Below, in pieces: positions 53,648 to 63,647 of a DNA stretch of 64,000 nt; position 1 is the stretch's first letter; the number at the start of each line of letters is the position of its first letter. The translations under genes were made by a program, and so were the position numbers. The notes under the pieces were generated by a model. The model was not told the origin of the DNA, made no database searches, and saw only the letters and a list, made by a program, of their open reading frames with translations. This DNA is from JANQGG01 sp964642175 (GTDB lineage Bacteria > Bacteroidota > Chlorobiia > Chlorobiales > Chloroherpetonaceae), in the NCBI GenBank assembly GCA_964642175.1, contig CAZXOK010000001.1, forward strand, positions 790,233 through 854,232, in the 5' to 3' direction.

Positions 53648-54310
53648 ATGATAGATGTCATACAAATATATAAATCACACCTGAGAATTAAGAAACCTGA
53701 CTACAACAAGCAAACCCGGAAAAACCTTGAAAATTGGCAAGAAAGTTTCGTTTCAAAGACAGGTTATTTGAAAGACCACACGTTGTGTCTGCCGATTGAA
53801 ACCAAAGAAGAACCCGGTCTTAAATCGGCTAACCTGGTTCTTATCCAGGACATTAACAGGTTTGATCCTTTCCTCATCACTAAGTCTCACGATAATCCAA
53901 CTAAACCCAACTGGTTTAAAGCCACCGGACTGAACCATGTCCCATCTTCACATCGCCCATCAAGATTTTGTGATTTCGAAATATTCAGAATTGAAAAAAA
54001 CAGTGAAACCGTCTTCAGTATCTATTTAAAATATTCTGCAAATAAGATCCATATTGGACTTCCTGAGCGAGACAACCACAAAGTAGCTGAACTTAAACTT
54101 CACAAACCTATCCGGTACAGGATAAATGGTAAGTCGGATTTTACGATGTCCGGCAGACAACAACGCACGTTTGTTGAGTACGATTATGTATTTGACTACT
54201 TAGGTCGGGCCGATAAGCTGGAAGTTAAAACCTTGAACAACATTGCGATGCTTAAGGCAATACCATTTGAAAAGTGCAAACTAGTTGATGAGAGAAATAT
54301 ATTAAGATGA
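53648..54310 (+). CDS. Protein of unknown function
   Basis: The frame encodes 220 residues with balanced composition, many Lys/Arg and aromatic residues, no signal peptide and no membrane segment. Segments such as SRFCDFEIFRIEKNSETVFS and RQQRTFVEYDYVFDYLGRAD look like a beta-rich domain. I do not recognise the family. Codon use looks like its neighbours and it fills an interval with a terminator directly after, so it is probably a real gene. It may be the last gene of the lpxB-putA-VOC run, 86 bases after the VOC stop. Confidence 0.7.
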   Translation: MIDVIQIYKSHLRIKKPDYNKQTRKNLENWQESFVSKTGYLKDHTLCLPIETKEEPGLKSANLVLIQDINRFDPFLITKSHDNPTKPNWFKATGLNHVPSSHRPSRFCDFEIFRIEKNSETVFSIYLKYSANKIHIGLPERDNHKVAELKLHKPIRYRINGKSDFTMSGRQQRTFVEYDYVFDYLGRADKLEVKTLNNIAMLKAIPFEKCKLVDERNILR

Positions 54311-54312
54311 TG

Positions 54313-54339
54313 AAAGGCCACCTCAAACGGGTGGCCTTT
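54313..54339. terminator. Bidirectional rho-independent terminator
   Basis: AAAGGCCACC and GGTGGCCTTT pair perfectly over 10 bases around a 7-base loop, with T on both outer sides. It separates the unknown gene (+) from dapA (-). Confidence 0.92.
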
Positions 54340-54367
54340 TCATTTACATATGTTCAGGCTCAGAACC

Positions 54368-55276
54368 TTAAACCGAGGCCATTGAAGTGATCAAACCCAG
54401 TTTTTGGAGTTCTTCATCCAGCCGGGCCTTGGAAGCCTCTGATGGTGAAACCAGCGGCAGGCGATAGACCTCTTCAATCATACCCATTTTAGCCAGTGTG
54501 TATTTAACCGGAATTGGATTGGATTCGATAAAGTTCAGCGTAAAAAGATTGTAGTATTTATGATGCAAGTCCCGGGCTTTGTCAAGATCACTCTCAAAGA
54601 TCGCATCCACAAGCTGTTTGATGGCACCGGGAACCTGGTTGGCGGCAACCGAGATCACCCCATCGCCACCCATGGCCATTACGGGAAGGATCAATGGATC
54701 GTCGCCGCTTAACACTGCAAAATCATCCGGGGCTTGATGCAAGAGTTCAGCAATCTGAAGCATATTGCCCGAGGCTTCTTTAACCGCCTGTATGTTCTCA
54801 ATATCTTCAGCCAAACGAATAATGGTATCCACAGCAATATTAATGCCTGTGCGGCCCGGCACATTGTAAATGATCACCGGAACGGATATGCTGCCGGCAA
54901 TGGCTTTATAGTGCTCGTAAATACCCTGTTGGGTAGGTTTATTGTAGTACGGTGCTACAGAGAGGATAAACGAGGCTCCAGCGGTTTCGGCCGCTTTAGC
55001 CAGTTCTACGGCGTGCATGGTTGAGTTTGTACCTGCACCGGCGCCCACTTTAATTCTTCCGTTGGCTTCGTTGCAAACGGTGGAAATAACCTGTACTTGT
55101 TCATCATTGCTAAGCGTTGGCGACTCGCCCGTGGTACCACAAGGGATGATCATATCGGTTCCCTGCTCAATATGAAAATTTACCAGGGCCCTTAACGCAG
55201 GCTCATCAACGGTAAGATCTTTTTTAAACGGGGTAACCAAAGCAACGGTAGAACCCGATAATGGCTTTCTTTGCAT
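54368..55276 (-). CDS. dapA: 4-hydroxy-tetrahydrodipicolinate synthase
   Basis: The 302-residue class I aldolase condenses pyruvate with aspartate semialdehyde in lysine/DAP synthesis. It has GTTGESPTLSNDEQ, the catalytic Tyr region YYNKPTQQGIYEHYKAIA, YNVPGRTGINI and the Schiff-base Lys in AVKEASGNMLQ. SGDDPLILPVMAMGGDGVISV completes the pattern. It fits with mpl as a sign of DAP-containing peptidoglycan. Confidence 0.96.
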   Translation of the reverse strand: MQRKPLSGSTVALVTPFKKDLTVDEPALRALVNFHIEQGTDMIIPCGTTGESPTLSNDEQVQVISTVCNEANGRIKVGAGAGTNSTMHAVELAKAAETAGASFILSVAPYYNKPTQQGIYEHYKAIAGSISVPVIIYNVPGRTGINIAVDTIIRLAEDIENIQAVKEASGNMLQIAELLHQAPDDFAVLSGDDPLILPVMAMGGDGVISVAANQVPGAIKQLVDAIFESDLDKARDLHHKYYNLFTLNFIESNPIPVKYTLAKMGMIEEVYRLPLVSPSEASKARLDEELQKLGLITSMASV

Positions 55277-55368
55277 AATCTCATCAATAATTATAATTCT
55301 TCTGTCGTAAGCCTGAAAGTTAATATTTTGAACTTAAAATCTATAACCCTGCTTTCAAAAACCCGGGT

Positions 55369-57072
55369 TTATTGAATCCCGGCATCAATTAATTCCTGTG
55401 CCGATTTCAGCGACGCCTCCGTTACCTCGCTGCCGCTCAGCATCCGGGCCACTTCGTGCTGATGCTCGGCTTCTGAAAGTACCAGCACGGAAGTAAGGGT
55501 ATGCTGACCCTGGGTTTGTTTCAGCACCCTGAAATGGGTATCGGCCAGCGCTGCAATTTGCGGCAGATGGGTGATGGAGATAATCTGATGATAGCTCGAG
55601 AGCTGCTTGATGCTCAGGCCAACCACCTGGGCAATGTTTCCGCTGATGCCGGTATCAATTTCGTCGAAGACCAGTATCGGCAGACGCTCCGACTTGGCCA
55701 GCACGGTTTTCAACGCGAGCATAATACGGGAGATTTCGCCACCCGAAGCCACTTTTACCAATGGCTTGGGATCTTCGCCCTTGTTGGTGGAGATTAAAAA
55801 TTCGATCTGGTCGTGCCCGTTTGGCATGGCCGTGTAGCGGTCTTTCCCAATGATGATATCGCCTTCCGGGTGCGGCTTTTGAAGAAACATCACCTCAAAT
55901 TGGCACTCGGCAATACCCAGTTTTTGCAATTCCTGGACAATCATCCCCGAAAGTCGCTTGCCGGTATCGCGGCGCTTTTGGGAGAGGCGTTCCGATATCT
56001 TACCCAGGGCCAGTTGCAACTCCCGGATTTTTCGGCTCAACTTTTCAATTTCTTCTTCAAAATTCTCAGCCAGTTGCAGCTCCGACTCAATGATGTTTTT
56101 GTAATTGAGCACTTCCTGGATAGAGCCACCGTATTTTTTTTGCAGGGTATTGAGCGCTGAGAGGCGCTGGCGCAATTCTTCCAGTCGCTCCGAGTTGAAA
56201 TCAATCGAGGAGTTGTAGCGCTGAACAAACTTGTTGATCTCATCTACAAGGGTTTGGGCCGAATAGGCATCGGTGGAGCAGTCCGAAAAAATGTCGTCAA
56301 TCCGGGCCAGGTCTTCCAGCCGGTTGCGGGCCTGTACCAGCTTGCTGTAGACCGAATCGTCGGAAGCATAGAGGATATCGTGTAGCCAGGACGTATCGGT
56401 GAAGAGCTTTTCGGCGTTTTCCAGGATTATCTGCTCGCGCTCCAGCTCATTGACTTCATCCGGCTGTGGATCTACCGACGTGATCTCGTTGAGTTGAAAC
56501 TCAAACAGGTTCTTTTTCTCCCGAAGGCTTTGCTCTTTATTTTTTAGTTCTTCTGCACGGATCTTGGCACCCCTAAGTTCATCGTACTTTTCTTTGTATT
56601 CTTCAACCATACCACCCAAACCACCAAAATCATCCAGCAGCCTGCCGTGGGTATCCACATTTAACAGCGACTGGTGATCGTGCTGGCCGTGCAGGTCTAT
56701 GGACAGATCACCCACCTGTTTTAAAATGCTGAGTGTTACGGGTGAGTCGTTAATAAAACAGCGCGACTGCCCCCTGGCCGAGATCTCCCGCCTTACGATC
56801 AACTCATCCATCACCTCCACCTGGTTTTTTTCCAGTAGTTGGTTGGTTGGAGAGTTGCGGCTGCACTCAATAATGGCTTCTATAATCGCTTTAGGTGCCC
56901 CTTTTCGAACCACTTCGGGTTTGGCGCGCTCACCCAGCACCATTCCGAGGGCGCCGATCAAAATAGACTTGCCGGCACCGGTTTCACCGGTGATAATGTT
57001 CAGCCCACTCTGAAAATCTATGGTGAGTTCATCAATGAGGGCAAAATTCTTGATGAATAACTGTCGAAGCAT
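55369..57072 (-). CDS. recN: DNA repair protein RecN
   Basis: The 567-residue SMC-like ATPase acts at double-strand breaks. It has an N-terminal Walker A (TGETGAGKSILIGALGMVLG), an SFIDFNSP-like ISARGQSRCFINDSPVT segment, LHGQHDHQSLLN, a coiled coil (about 165-370) and a C-terminal signature VASGGEISRIMLALK with Walker B LPILVFDEIDTGISG. Length and order are standard. It lies 15 bases downstream of the M61 peptidase gene on the same strand. Confidence 0.96.
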   Translation of the reverse strand: MLRQLFIKNFALIDELTIDFQSGLNIITGETGAGKSILIGALGMVLGERAKPEVVRKGAPKAIIEAIIECSRNSPTNQLLEKNQVEVMDELIVRREISARGQSRCFINDSPVTLSILKQVGDLSIDLHGQHDHQSLLNVDTHGRLLDDFGGLGGMVEEYKEKYDELRGAKIRAEELKNKEQSLREKKNLFEFQLNEITSVDPQPDEVNELEREQIILENAEKLFTDTSWLHDILYASDDSVYSKLVQARNRLEDLARIDDIFSDCSTDAYSAQTLVDEINKFVQRYNSSIDFNSERLEELRQRLSALNTLQKKYGGSIQEVLNYKNIIESELQLAENFEEEIEKLSRKIRELQLALGKISERLSQKRRDTGKRLSGMIVQELQKLGIAECQFEVMFLQKPHPEGDIIIGKDRYTAMPNGHDQIEFLISTNKGEDPKPLVKVASGGEISRIMLALKTVLAKSERLPILVFDEIDTGISGNIAQVVGLSIKQLSSYHQIISITHLPQIAALADTHFRVLKQTQGQHTLTSVLVLSEAEHQHEVARMLSGSEVTEASLKSAQELIDAGIQ

Positions 57073-57087
57073 GTTGATGTAGTTTAG

Positions 57088-58896
57088 TTACAAATGTGAT
57101 GATCTTGTCCATTTCGACCAAAACTCCTGCTGCCCGGCGGTTTGCTCAGGTATTGGAATAACCTTGTACGTGAGATTTTCTTCCAGGGTGAGGCTGGTTC
57201 GGTAAAGCTCTGAGCCTCTAATATAACTCACCTCCACGCTTTGGCCTGCTTTATATTTACTGAGAATATCCGGCAGGGTTTTATTCTGCAATTGCCACTG
57301 ATCGATGGCCACAAGCATGTCGTTCTGGTCCAATCCGGCCTGAAACGCGGCAGAATCGGGTATCGCAAATTTTATGGTTGGCCATTCAGTGTTGGTATTA
57401 TCCATTACCGCGCCAATGGATGAAGGGCAGGCGCTGTCGGGTGCGACCTGCAAGTTGAGCCCGGCATGGCTCAGGATCTCATTGTAAGGAATTTCCCCGG
57501 TGCTACGGATATAATAATCAAAAAACGACTTGAACGAGGAGCCGGAGAGTTCATCCACCAGTGCTTCAAACTCTGCTTCACTAAATCCTTTATTATTCTG
57601 GGCGAATCGGACATTCAGCTCACGCATCACATGATCCAGTGTAACGGCATGTGCTGTGCGTTGACGGAGTTCAAAGTCCAGGCAAAGGCCAACCAGTTCA
57701 CCTTTGACATAAAAATTGATGGAGTTCAAGTCGGCCCCGCGACGGTATCCGGTAAGCCAGGCATTGTAAGACGAGTCGCCCAAGGTTTGCACCTTTCGGC
57801 CATAATTATGCTGAACATAGTTGATGGCTTTTCCCAGGTGATCCAGGTAAGTTTCAATAGACCACAAGCCCGAGCGAAGCAGGACCAGATCGCCATAATA
57901 GCTGGTAAAGCCTTCAAAAATATACAGGAGAGTAGTATAGGCTTCCCGGCTGTAATCGTATGGGGCGAACACATCGGGCACAATGCGTTTTACACACCAA
58001 AGGTGGAAAAACTCGTGGGAAGTGATGCTTAGAAACTCGTCGTATTTCTGTTTCAGCTCACTGGCGGGCCCGAGCACAATGGAGCTGGTGTAGGCATGCT
58101 CAACGCCATGATAAAAGCGGAAGAGAAGGAAGTGATACATAAAGGCATAGTCGCGCTTGAGGGGATTGTCTTTCATCATCGACATCTGCTCCCGAATTAT
58201 GTTGATGATATCCCCGCTGATGGCTTCTTCATCCAGACCGGTTTCTTCAAATAAGTGTTCTGATTGCACATAGCAATGAAAGCCGGTATCATGGGTTTGA
58301 AACTGGATATGCTTGATCTGTGGGGCCAGCATAACGGGCGAGTCGATCAGTTCATCATAACTCCCGGCAACATAATGATGCAAAACGCCTTCCAGGGATG
58401 CAAGGTCTGTGGCCACCTGCCAATCTTTAGGTGGTTCCAATTGCAGTATGGCCGGTTCAAACCGAAAGTCCTCCACACTCATCAGCATATTGGAGTGGTT
58501 GAGAAAAATCTCATCAGCGCCCAGGTAACAGTTTCCGGCGTCTACCGGGCTCGGTGCAAAAAATTGATACGAGAGGCATACCCACTCGGATGCTTCTGTT
58601 TCCACTTCCCAGGTTTGTTTATCGGTTTTGTGGCAGGGCAGCTCGCCTTTTTCATTGATAGCACTGACCTGTGAGACCTGTGCGGCATAGTTTTGAATGG
58701 TATATCTGCCAGGTCGCCAGGCCGGAAGTTTAAAAACAATATTCTGTTGAGAAGGCCCTGGTTTAACCAGTTGGCTCACGTAGATCATATGGCGGTTTGG
58801 CTCGCTGAAGCTTACGTTGTAAAAACTCCGGGAATGCGGATGCTTGGTGCTTAGCTCAACCAGGTGCTGAGCTTGACGGGAAATGTCTCTGGGCAT
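57088..58896 (-). CDS. M61-family metallopeptidase with PDZ domain
   Basis: The 602-residue protein has the M61 zinc site ITSHEFFHLWCVKRI (HExxH), with the glutamate ligand expected in the following AYTTLLYIFEGFTSYYG. A PDZ domain at about 490-570 contains AAFQAGLDQNDMLVAIDQWQL. M61 enzymes are glycyl-type aminopeptidases. No signal peptide is evident at the start (MPRDISRQAQHLVEL), so it appears cytosolic. Its stop is 15 bases before recN. Confidence 0.92.
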   Translation of the reverse strand: MPRDISRQAQHLVELSTKHPHSRSFYNVSFSEPNRHMIYVSQLVKPGPSQQNIVFKLPAWRPGRYTIQNYAAQVSQVSAINEKGELPCHKTDKQTWEVETEASEWVCLSYQFFAPSPVDAGNCYLGADEIFLNHSNMLMSVEDFRFEPAILQLEPPKDWQVATDLASLEGVLHHYVAGSYDELIDSPVMLAPQIKHIQFQTHDTGFHCYVQSEHLFEETGLDEEAISGDIINIIREQMSMMKDNPLKRDYAFMYHFLLFRFYHGVEHAYTSSIVLGPASELKQKYDEFLSITSHEFFHLWCVKRIVPDVFAPYDYSREAYTTLLYIFEGFTSYYGDLVLLRSGLWSIETYLDHLGKAINYVQHNYGRKVQTLGDSSYNAWLTGYRRGADLNSINFYVKGELVGLCLDFELRQRTAHAVTLDHVMRELNVRFAQNNKGFSEAEFEALVDELSGSSFKSFFDYYIRSTGEIPYNEILSHAGLNLQVAPDSACPSSIGAVMDNTNTEWPTIKFAIPDSAAFQAGLDQNDMLVAIDQWQLQNKTLPDILSKYKAGQSVEVSYIRGSELYRTSLTLEENLTYKVIPIPEQTAGQQEFWSKWTRSSHL

Positions 58897-58932
58897 AGCA
58901 TAATCACTGTTATGGTTTAATTATCCTGAAAT

Positions 58933-60759
58933 CTAATTCAAGGGCTGAGCTAAAACAACCGGTTTTTTAAAAACCTTGCTCTTTCCATGGTTTGAAAACG
59001 CTTCCAGTAATATGATATAAATCCCGATTGGGGCGATTTTGCCATCTTTGGTTCGCCCATCCCAAATCACGGATGCCTCAGTTGCTATTGGGAGGCCATT
59101 TTCAAGGGTAGTGATCAGGCGGCCACGGGCATCAAACACTTTGCAGAGCAATCGATTAACCGGGTCAGAAAGTTTAACCGAGATCAGGGTATGATCGTCG
59201 TGCCCATCGCTGTTTGGTGAAAACGGATTGGGTGATATGCTTATGCCGGCTTTGCGCTCAGCATTTAAGGTTTGAACATAAGCGCTGTTTTGTTTTCCCG
59301 GCGAGCCGCCATAGCTGCGATCGGGTGAGGTGGTCCAGTTGGCTCTGTCGTTGCTTGGAAAGCCCGGGTTTAATCGCTCCAGGGATTTGCCGGATGTTTC
59401 GGAATAAAACGGATTATGCCATGAGGGCTTGTAATGCACCGAATCCACGGTAAAGCCAAATGCATCTTTTAAAATCACCTGGTCGCCATCGTTATTCAGC
59501 GAAAATGTGCTTCGGGTTGCATCATACAGCAACAGTGTTTCTCTTTGGCTGAGATAGGGGTAAAACAACACCAACCGGGAGCTATCGGAATTCGGATGAG
59601 TTTCAGGTGAAAATACCGCATAAGCACCCGGTTCCAGCATAACCGGCTCAGTGTTCAGGGTTAGCGGATAGCTGTTCTGATTGCCGGATTCGTTGGTTGC
59701 ATCACATAGTGTCCAGCCTTTGAGATCAATGGGCGAGCTACCCGGGTTGAGGAGTTCAATAAAATCGGGTTGATCCTGGATAAAATCATCCGGATCCTGA
59801 ACCGGTGCGTACAGAATTTCATTGATCACTACCGATTGAGGGGTAGTACCCAAAAACAATGTACCGGTACTGGTATTATTCTCAGGATTTTCATCTTCGG
59901 GATGCCAGAGGGTCAGGATCAGGCTGGCCGAGCGTTCCCGGGTCAGTGTTAAGTAGAACGCAACATCAATAGAGCTGCCTGTTTGCATTATCTCACTGAG
60001 CATGTAACTGGATACAAGTTCCTCAGGATCAGGCACAGCGTCGGTATTTTTATCCCAATACAGCGTTACACGGGCGCCGTTGCCAAAGGCATTCAATCCG
60101 GTGTTAGAGATCCTGGGTTTAATCAGGGCTGTGCTTTGTGGTGAAGCGACAAGGGTATCGGGAAGGGACACTCCCAGGTCGTTTTGATAGGGTGTAGCGG
60201 AATTTCGCATACCCGGAGAACCATTTTCGGTCTGGCTGGTTGTATAATTTGTTAGGAGGTCACCATCCGTTTGTATGATTTTTTCCAGGGAATACCCTTT
60301 CGGGCCATTGCCGGGATACGAAAAATCAATAACAGTTTGGCCGACAGTATTTTTAAAGATGATCCGGTCTCCGCCATTGTTCAAACTAAGGGATTTTTCA
60401 GCCTTCAAAACAAGAGCCTCGGGCGGGATAAGCGTATCGTAGATCTGTTCATGGTCATTTTCAAAGTACCCGGGTGGCAGGATCACGGCAAAACCGCCCG
60501 GCTTTAGCTCATATCCCCTCGATTCCCATTCCAACAGTTCTATGGCTGAAGAACTGGTGCCATCCAATGTCCAGCCTGATAGGCTTATGCTGGTGGCGTC
60601 GGTTACATTACAGAGTTCCAGAAATTCGTTATCCGAACCACCTGCTATCGGGTCAAACATAATTTCAGATAACACAATCTCCTGAGCTGACCCCTGATGA
60701 ATGTGGCAGATCATGAGGAGCACCATAATACAAGCACGTCGGAAGTTTGAGTTTGGCAT
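58933..60759 (-). CDS. Secreted lamin-tail-domain protein with FlgD-like C-terminus
   Basis: The 608-residue protein has a signal peptide (RRACIMVLLMICHIHQGSAQ). Two lamin-tail domains follow, at about 26-130 (VLSEIMFDPIAGGSDNEFLELCN) and 310-430 (VVINEILYAPVQDPDDFIQD). The C-terminal 100 residues contain ISPNPFSPNSDGHDDHTLIS and the FlgD-like closing WDGRTKDGKIAPIGIYIILLEA, a pattern found on cell-surface and secreted FCB proteins. It probably binds or assembles on the surface. No enzyme motif is visible. Confidence 0.85.
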   Translation of the reverse strand: MPNSNFRRACIMVLLMICHIHQGSAQEIVLSEIMFDPIAGGSDNEFLELCNVTDATSISLSGWTLDGTSSSAIELLEWESRGYELKPGGFAVILPPGYFENDHEQIYDTLIPPEALVLKAEKSLSLNNGGDRIIFKNTVGQTVIDFSYPGNGPKGYSLEKIIQTDGDLLTNYTTSQTENGSPGMRNSATPYQNDLGVSLPDTLVASPQSTALIKPRISNTGLNAFGNGARVTLYWDKNTDAVPDPEELVSSYMLSEIMQTGSSIDVAFYLTLTRERSASLILTLWHPEDENPENNTSTGTLFLGTTPQSVVINEILYAPVQDPDDFIQDQPDFIELLNPGSSPIDLKGWTLCDATNESGNQNSYPLTLNTEPVMLEPGAYAVFSPETHPNSDSSRLVLFYPYLSQRETLLLYDATRSTFSLNNDGDQVILKDAFGFTVDSVHYKPSWHNPFYSETSGKSLERLNPGFPSNDRANWTTSPDRSYGGSPGKQNSAYVQTLNAERKAGISISPNPFSPNSDGHDDHTLISVKLSDPVNRLLCKVFDARGRLITTLENGLPIATEASVIWDGRTKDGKIAPIGIYIILLEAFSNHGKSKVFKKPVVLAQPLN

Positions 60760-60795
60760 GGGTTGAGGGATTATGATTAAGGGATATTTCTACAT

Positions 60796-62943
60796 TCAGG
60801 GCAAAGACGAAAGTTTTCGCCCTAACCATTCCAAAGATAACAAACCCAGAATTAAGAGCAGCATTGGAAATTGATTAGCCAACTCTTTGGCATGGGATTT
60901 CTCCTTAAGTTGCGGCTTAAAGCGTGGATTTGATTTGATGTCTTCGATCAGCCGGGTTACTTCGGAAGCCTTGTAAAATTTGCCTCCACTGGCGTTTGAG
61001 AGCTCTTTCAAAAGTTCAGGGTTGGTATTTGGATTTTGAAATTCCAGCATTAGCGGCTCAACCTGAAATGATCCATTTGAAGTTGCAAATAAGGCATTGT
61101 TATACCTGGCTGTTGCCTTGTAGCTATATCTGCCTTGAGGCAGTAACCCAAGGTTGGCCTCATAGGTGCCGGCTTCCGGGCGATTTGCAAACATAAGCTC
61201 CTTTGAAAATTCTGAACCCTTGTTTTTTACGTTCAGTGAAATTTCAGCACCGTTCAAAGGTACCAGCTGTTGATTTTGAGCAAAGGCTTTTAGGCTTACC
61301 GGCAAGGCGGCATCAAAGCGCTCCGACTCCGGACTGATGGTTAAAAGATTGATCTCTTCATTTCTGGCCAGCCAGTCCAGGGTTTTAGTAAAGGTTTCCT
61401 GGTAAAGCTCGCGAATTTGTGCATTGGCATTCAATCTCCAACGCCACAACCCATCCCCGCAGATAACAGCCGATTTTCTGCCATTTTGTTCAGATACCCA
61501 AAAAAAAGGCAGGGGCTTACTCTTCTGAGACTTCACCACCCATAAGAGCTCTGTAACCTTCTTCCGGGGTAAGAGATTGGGCGTAAATCCAACCGGGGGA
61601 GTTTTTTTAAGTATCTCGCTATGGATTGAAGATAAGGATAATGCAAAAGGAGCAAGAAACAGGTCGTCTGAAGCCGAAGCAAAAAAGTTGGCTTCTGCTA
61701 TGGGTGTGTTAAGATCGGAAATTTCAAATGGTAGTTTCCAATTAAGTGATGAGAGAGCCTTTAGTTCGGTTTGCCGGGTAAGCCAGTACAGGTTGGCTGT
61801 GTTCCGGGCATTGACCAGTTTTGTGAGTCTCTGTATCAGGCTCTTTTGGGTGTCGGCATTTGGAAATCCCAGCAGGATAATGGCATCGGGTTTATCAGAA
61901 CCGGATAAAATTTGTGTATCACCGATAAAGGTTGAAGCATTCTTCTGGATTAGCCGGCTCAACTTAAACTGTTTATTTGCTGAAAGTATGCTATGTAAAG
62001 CCGAGAGATCGGGCTCCGGATACCCGGAAACAAGCAGAAGATGTTGCTTATTATCCAGGACTTTAATTGAAAACGATTTAGAATTATTCTCCGGGTTTTG
62101 GTCTTGCTTGGGCCGGTCGATAAACGCCCGTAATGGTCTTTTACCTGTTTTTGTTGGTTTTATTGTAAGTGTTTCGTTTATCTCCGGAGCGCTGAGAACA
62201 ATGTTTTTTTGAACCAGTTTGGTATTACCATCATACAAAGAAAGTCGGATTCTTTTATTTTCAAATCCCTTATGGGTAATGATGATATTCACAGAAGTGG
62301 GCGTTTGAAGATAGGTTTTTTCTGGAGCTAAGATTCGCGAGATCTTTAAGTCCTTTTTTTGTGCGTCGTTGCCAATTAAGACACTGTAAATGGGCATGCT
62401 TAAAGATTGTGCAGCAAGTATGGGTATCTCGCCCTGGTTCATTTGCCCATCACTCAGAACAACTGCTCCCTGGTAGGTTTGCATTTGCGATGACTTTTCC
62501 AGAAAAGATGGTATTAAGCTGAAATTTGTAGCAGGGTCGTTAAATATTATCGTATCCCCAGGCAATGGATCAATCTTGCTACCAAAACCAACGGGCTTTA
62601 ATAGAATATCCTTTCCCAGGTTTCTGCTTATCGTATCCAGCACCAGAGGCAACAGGCCTGATCGTTTTTGGTCAAAATCGCTGAGCTGCATGCTTTCGGA
62701 CTGATCTATGAATATGGCTAGGGATGCTTTTTTAGACACAGCGCTTTGCCAGGCCAGAATTGGTTCTAAAAAAAGTGAACCGAGAAAAAAGAGTGCCAAC
62801 GCACGTAGTGTTATTAAGACGTATTTATGGGGTGTTTTTAAAGAAGGGGTGCGGTAAGAGAAGTAAGCCAAAGCAACAGAAAGTGCAAACAGAGTTATAG
62901 CTACCCAGATGGAGCTAAGCTGTAAATCCATTGCTGAGATCAT
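60796..62943 (-). CDS. BatA-like membrane protein with VWA domain
   Basis: The 715-residue protein has two N-terminal membrane helices (about 8-28 and 40-62), a von Willebrand A domain with a MIDAS-type DQSESM and VVLSDGQMNQG, a long periplasmic beta region (about 210-650), and a C-terminal helix (LANQFPMLLLILGLLSLEWL). This architecture recurs in Bacteroidota next to BatA/B or MoxR genes; here none is adjacent. It may act in cell-envelope stress or assembly. An alternative start is the ATG four codons in. Confidence 0.82.
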   Translation of the reverse strand: MISAMDLQLSSIWVAITLFALSVALAYFSYRTPSLKTPHKYVLITLRALALFFLGSLFLEPILAWQSAVSKKASLAIFIDQSESMQLSDFDQKRSGLLPLVLDTISRNLGKDILLKPVGFGSKIDPLPGDTIIFNDPATNFSLIPSFLEKSSQMQTYQGAVVLSDGQMNQGEIPILAAQSLSMPIYSVLIGNDAQKKDLKISRILAPEKTYLQTPTSVNIIITHKGFENKRIRLSLYDGNTKLVQKNIVLSAPEINETLTIKPTKTGKRPLRAFIDRPKQDQNPENNSKSFSIKVLDNKQHLLLVSGYPEPDLSALHSILSANKQFKLSRLIQKNASTFIGDTQILSGSDKPDAIILLGFPNADTQKSLIQRLTKLVNARNTANLYWLTRQTELKALSSLNWKLPFEISDLNTPIAEANFFASASDDLFLAPFALSLSSIHSEILKKTPPVGFTPNLLPRKKVTELLWVVKSQKSKPLPFFWVSEQNGRKSAVICGDGLWRWRLNANAQIRELYQETFTKTLDWLARNEEINLLTISPESERFDAALPVSLKAFAQNQQLVPLNGAEISLNVKNKGSEFSKELMFANRPEAGTYEANLGLLPQGRYSYKATARYNNALFATSNGSFQVEPLMLEFQNPNTNPELLKELSNASGGKFYKASEVTRLIEDIKSNPRFKPQLKEKSHAKELANQFPMLLLILGLLSLEWLGRKLSSLP

Positions 62944-63046
62944 ACCAAACGCGCTAAGATGTTTAAAACATCAAAGATCGGTATAATTTAAATTCATCCC
63001 AAATACCATACTAAGGCATAGGATAACGATAAAAAACCTGCCAGTA

Positions 63047-63397
63047 TTAATTTGCAGCAACTTTTGCTTTCATCGCAACCGGCTGATCATAATTGTTTCC
63101 AACAATTTGCAATTTTTGGGGCTTGTACATGTACATGATATGCCCAAAATGCAAAAGGTCTTCAATTAAAATCGGTTCCTGAAACGCATCAGAGACGATG
63201 TAGTCCTTTTCATAAATATCATTTCCCTCAACATCTACTTGCCTGGTCCAGTACATCAACTCAACATGGTTAAGATGATATCTCGACAGGTCATCCACAT
63301 CACCGGCATAAGCAATATCCAAATCAAGGTAAATCGATTTAACGGGCAGCATTTTTTTTCGTTCTTTACAATAAAGACGAGCTTTTAATTGTAGCAT
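63047..63397 (-). CDS. Small YopX-like protein
   Basis: I choose the ATG at 63397 (116 residues); a TTG lies two codons upstream. The middle reads QVDVEGNDIYEKDYIVSDAF and the end LQIVGNNYDQP. These resemble the (D)xxGxxIYExDIV and (V)IGNxYExP segments of the YopX family, which is common in phages and mobile DNA. Similarity is partial and by eye. Its presence beside repeats suggests accessory DNA at the window end. Confidence 0.6.
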   Translation of the reverse strand: MLQLKARLYCKERKKMLPVKSIYLDLDIAYAGDVDDLSRYHLNHVELMYWTRQVDVEGNDIYEKDYIVSDAFQEPILIEDLLHFGHIMYMYKPQKLQIVGNNYDQPVAMKAKVAAN

Positions 63398-63425
63398 AAT
63401 CAAAAAATAAAACGGTTATAATAAA

Positions 63426-63647
63426 TCATAAACAAACTTCAGGTTCGTGTTTTTGCAGGTGAGTGGTAAGGGCTTCAAATGTATCAAAGCATATGGACTG
63501 ATCCGATCCGAGTTGATTCAGGACTAATCTGAATTCCTGGTCTGCGCCTTTTTGGCCGTTGACTTCAACCCAAACCATTTTTAGAAAAAAGGCTTGTTGG
63601 AAAACACTTTTTTTGGCAGTTTGAGCGTGTTGCATAGTACTCATCAT
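63426..63647 (-). CDS. Small hypothetical protein
   Basis: The frame gives 73 residues from tandem ATG codons (63647 and 63644); extension to a TTG at 63701 is possible. It contains FQQAFFLKMVWVEVNGQKG and a C-terminal CFDTFEALTTHLQKHEPEV. I do not recognise it. It lies 28 bases upstream of the YopX-like gene on the same strand and downstream of the micro-ORF repeats and hairpin, so all may be one transcription unit. Confidence 0.5.
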   Translation of the reverse strand: MMSTMQHAQTAKKSVFQQAFFLKMVWVEVNGQKGADQEFRLVLNQLGSDQSICFDTFEALTTHLQKHEPEVCL

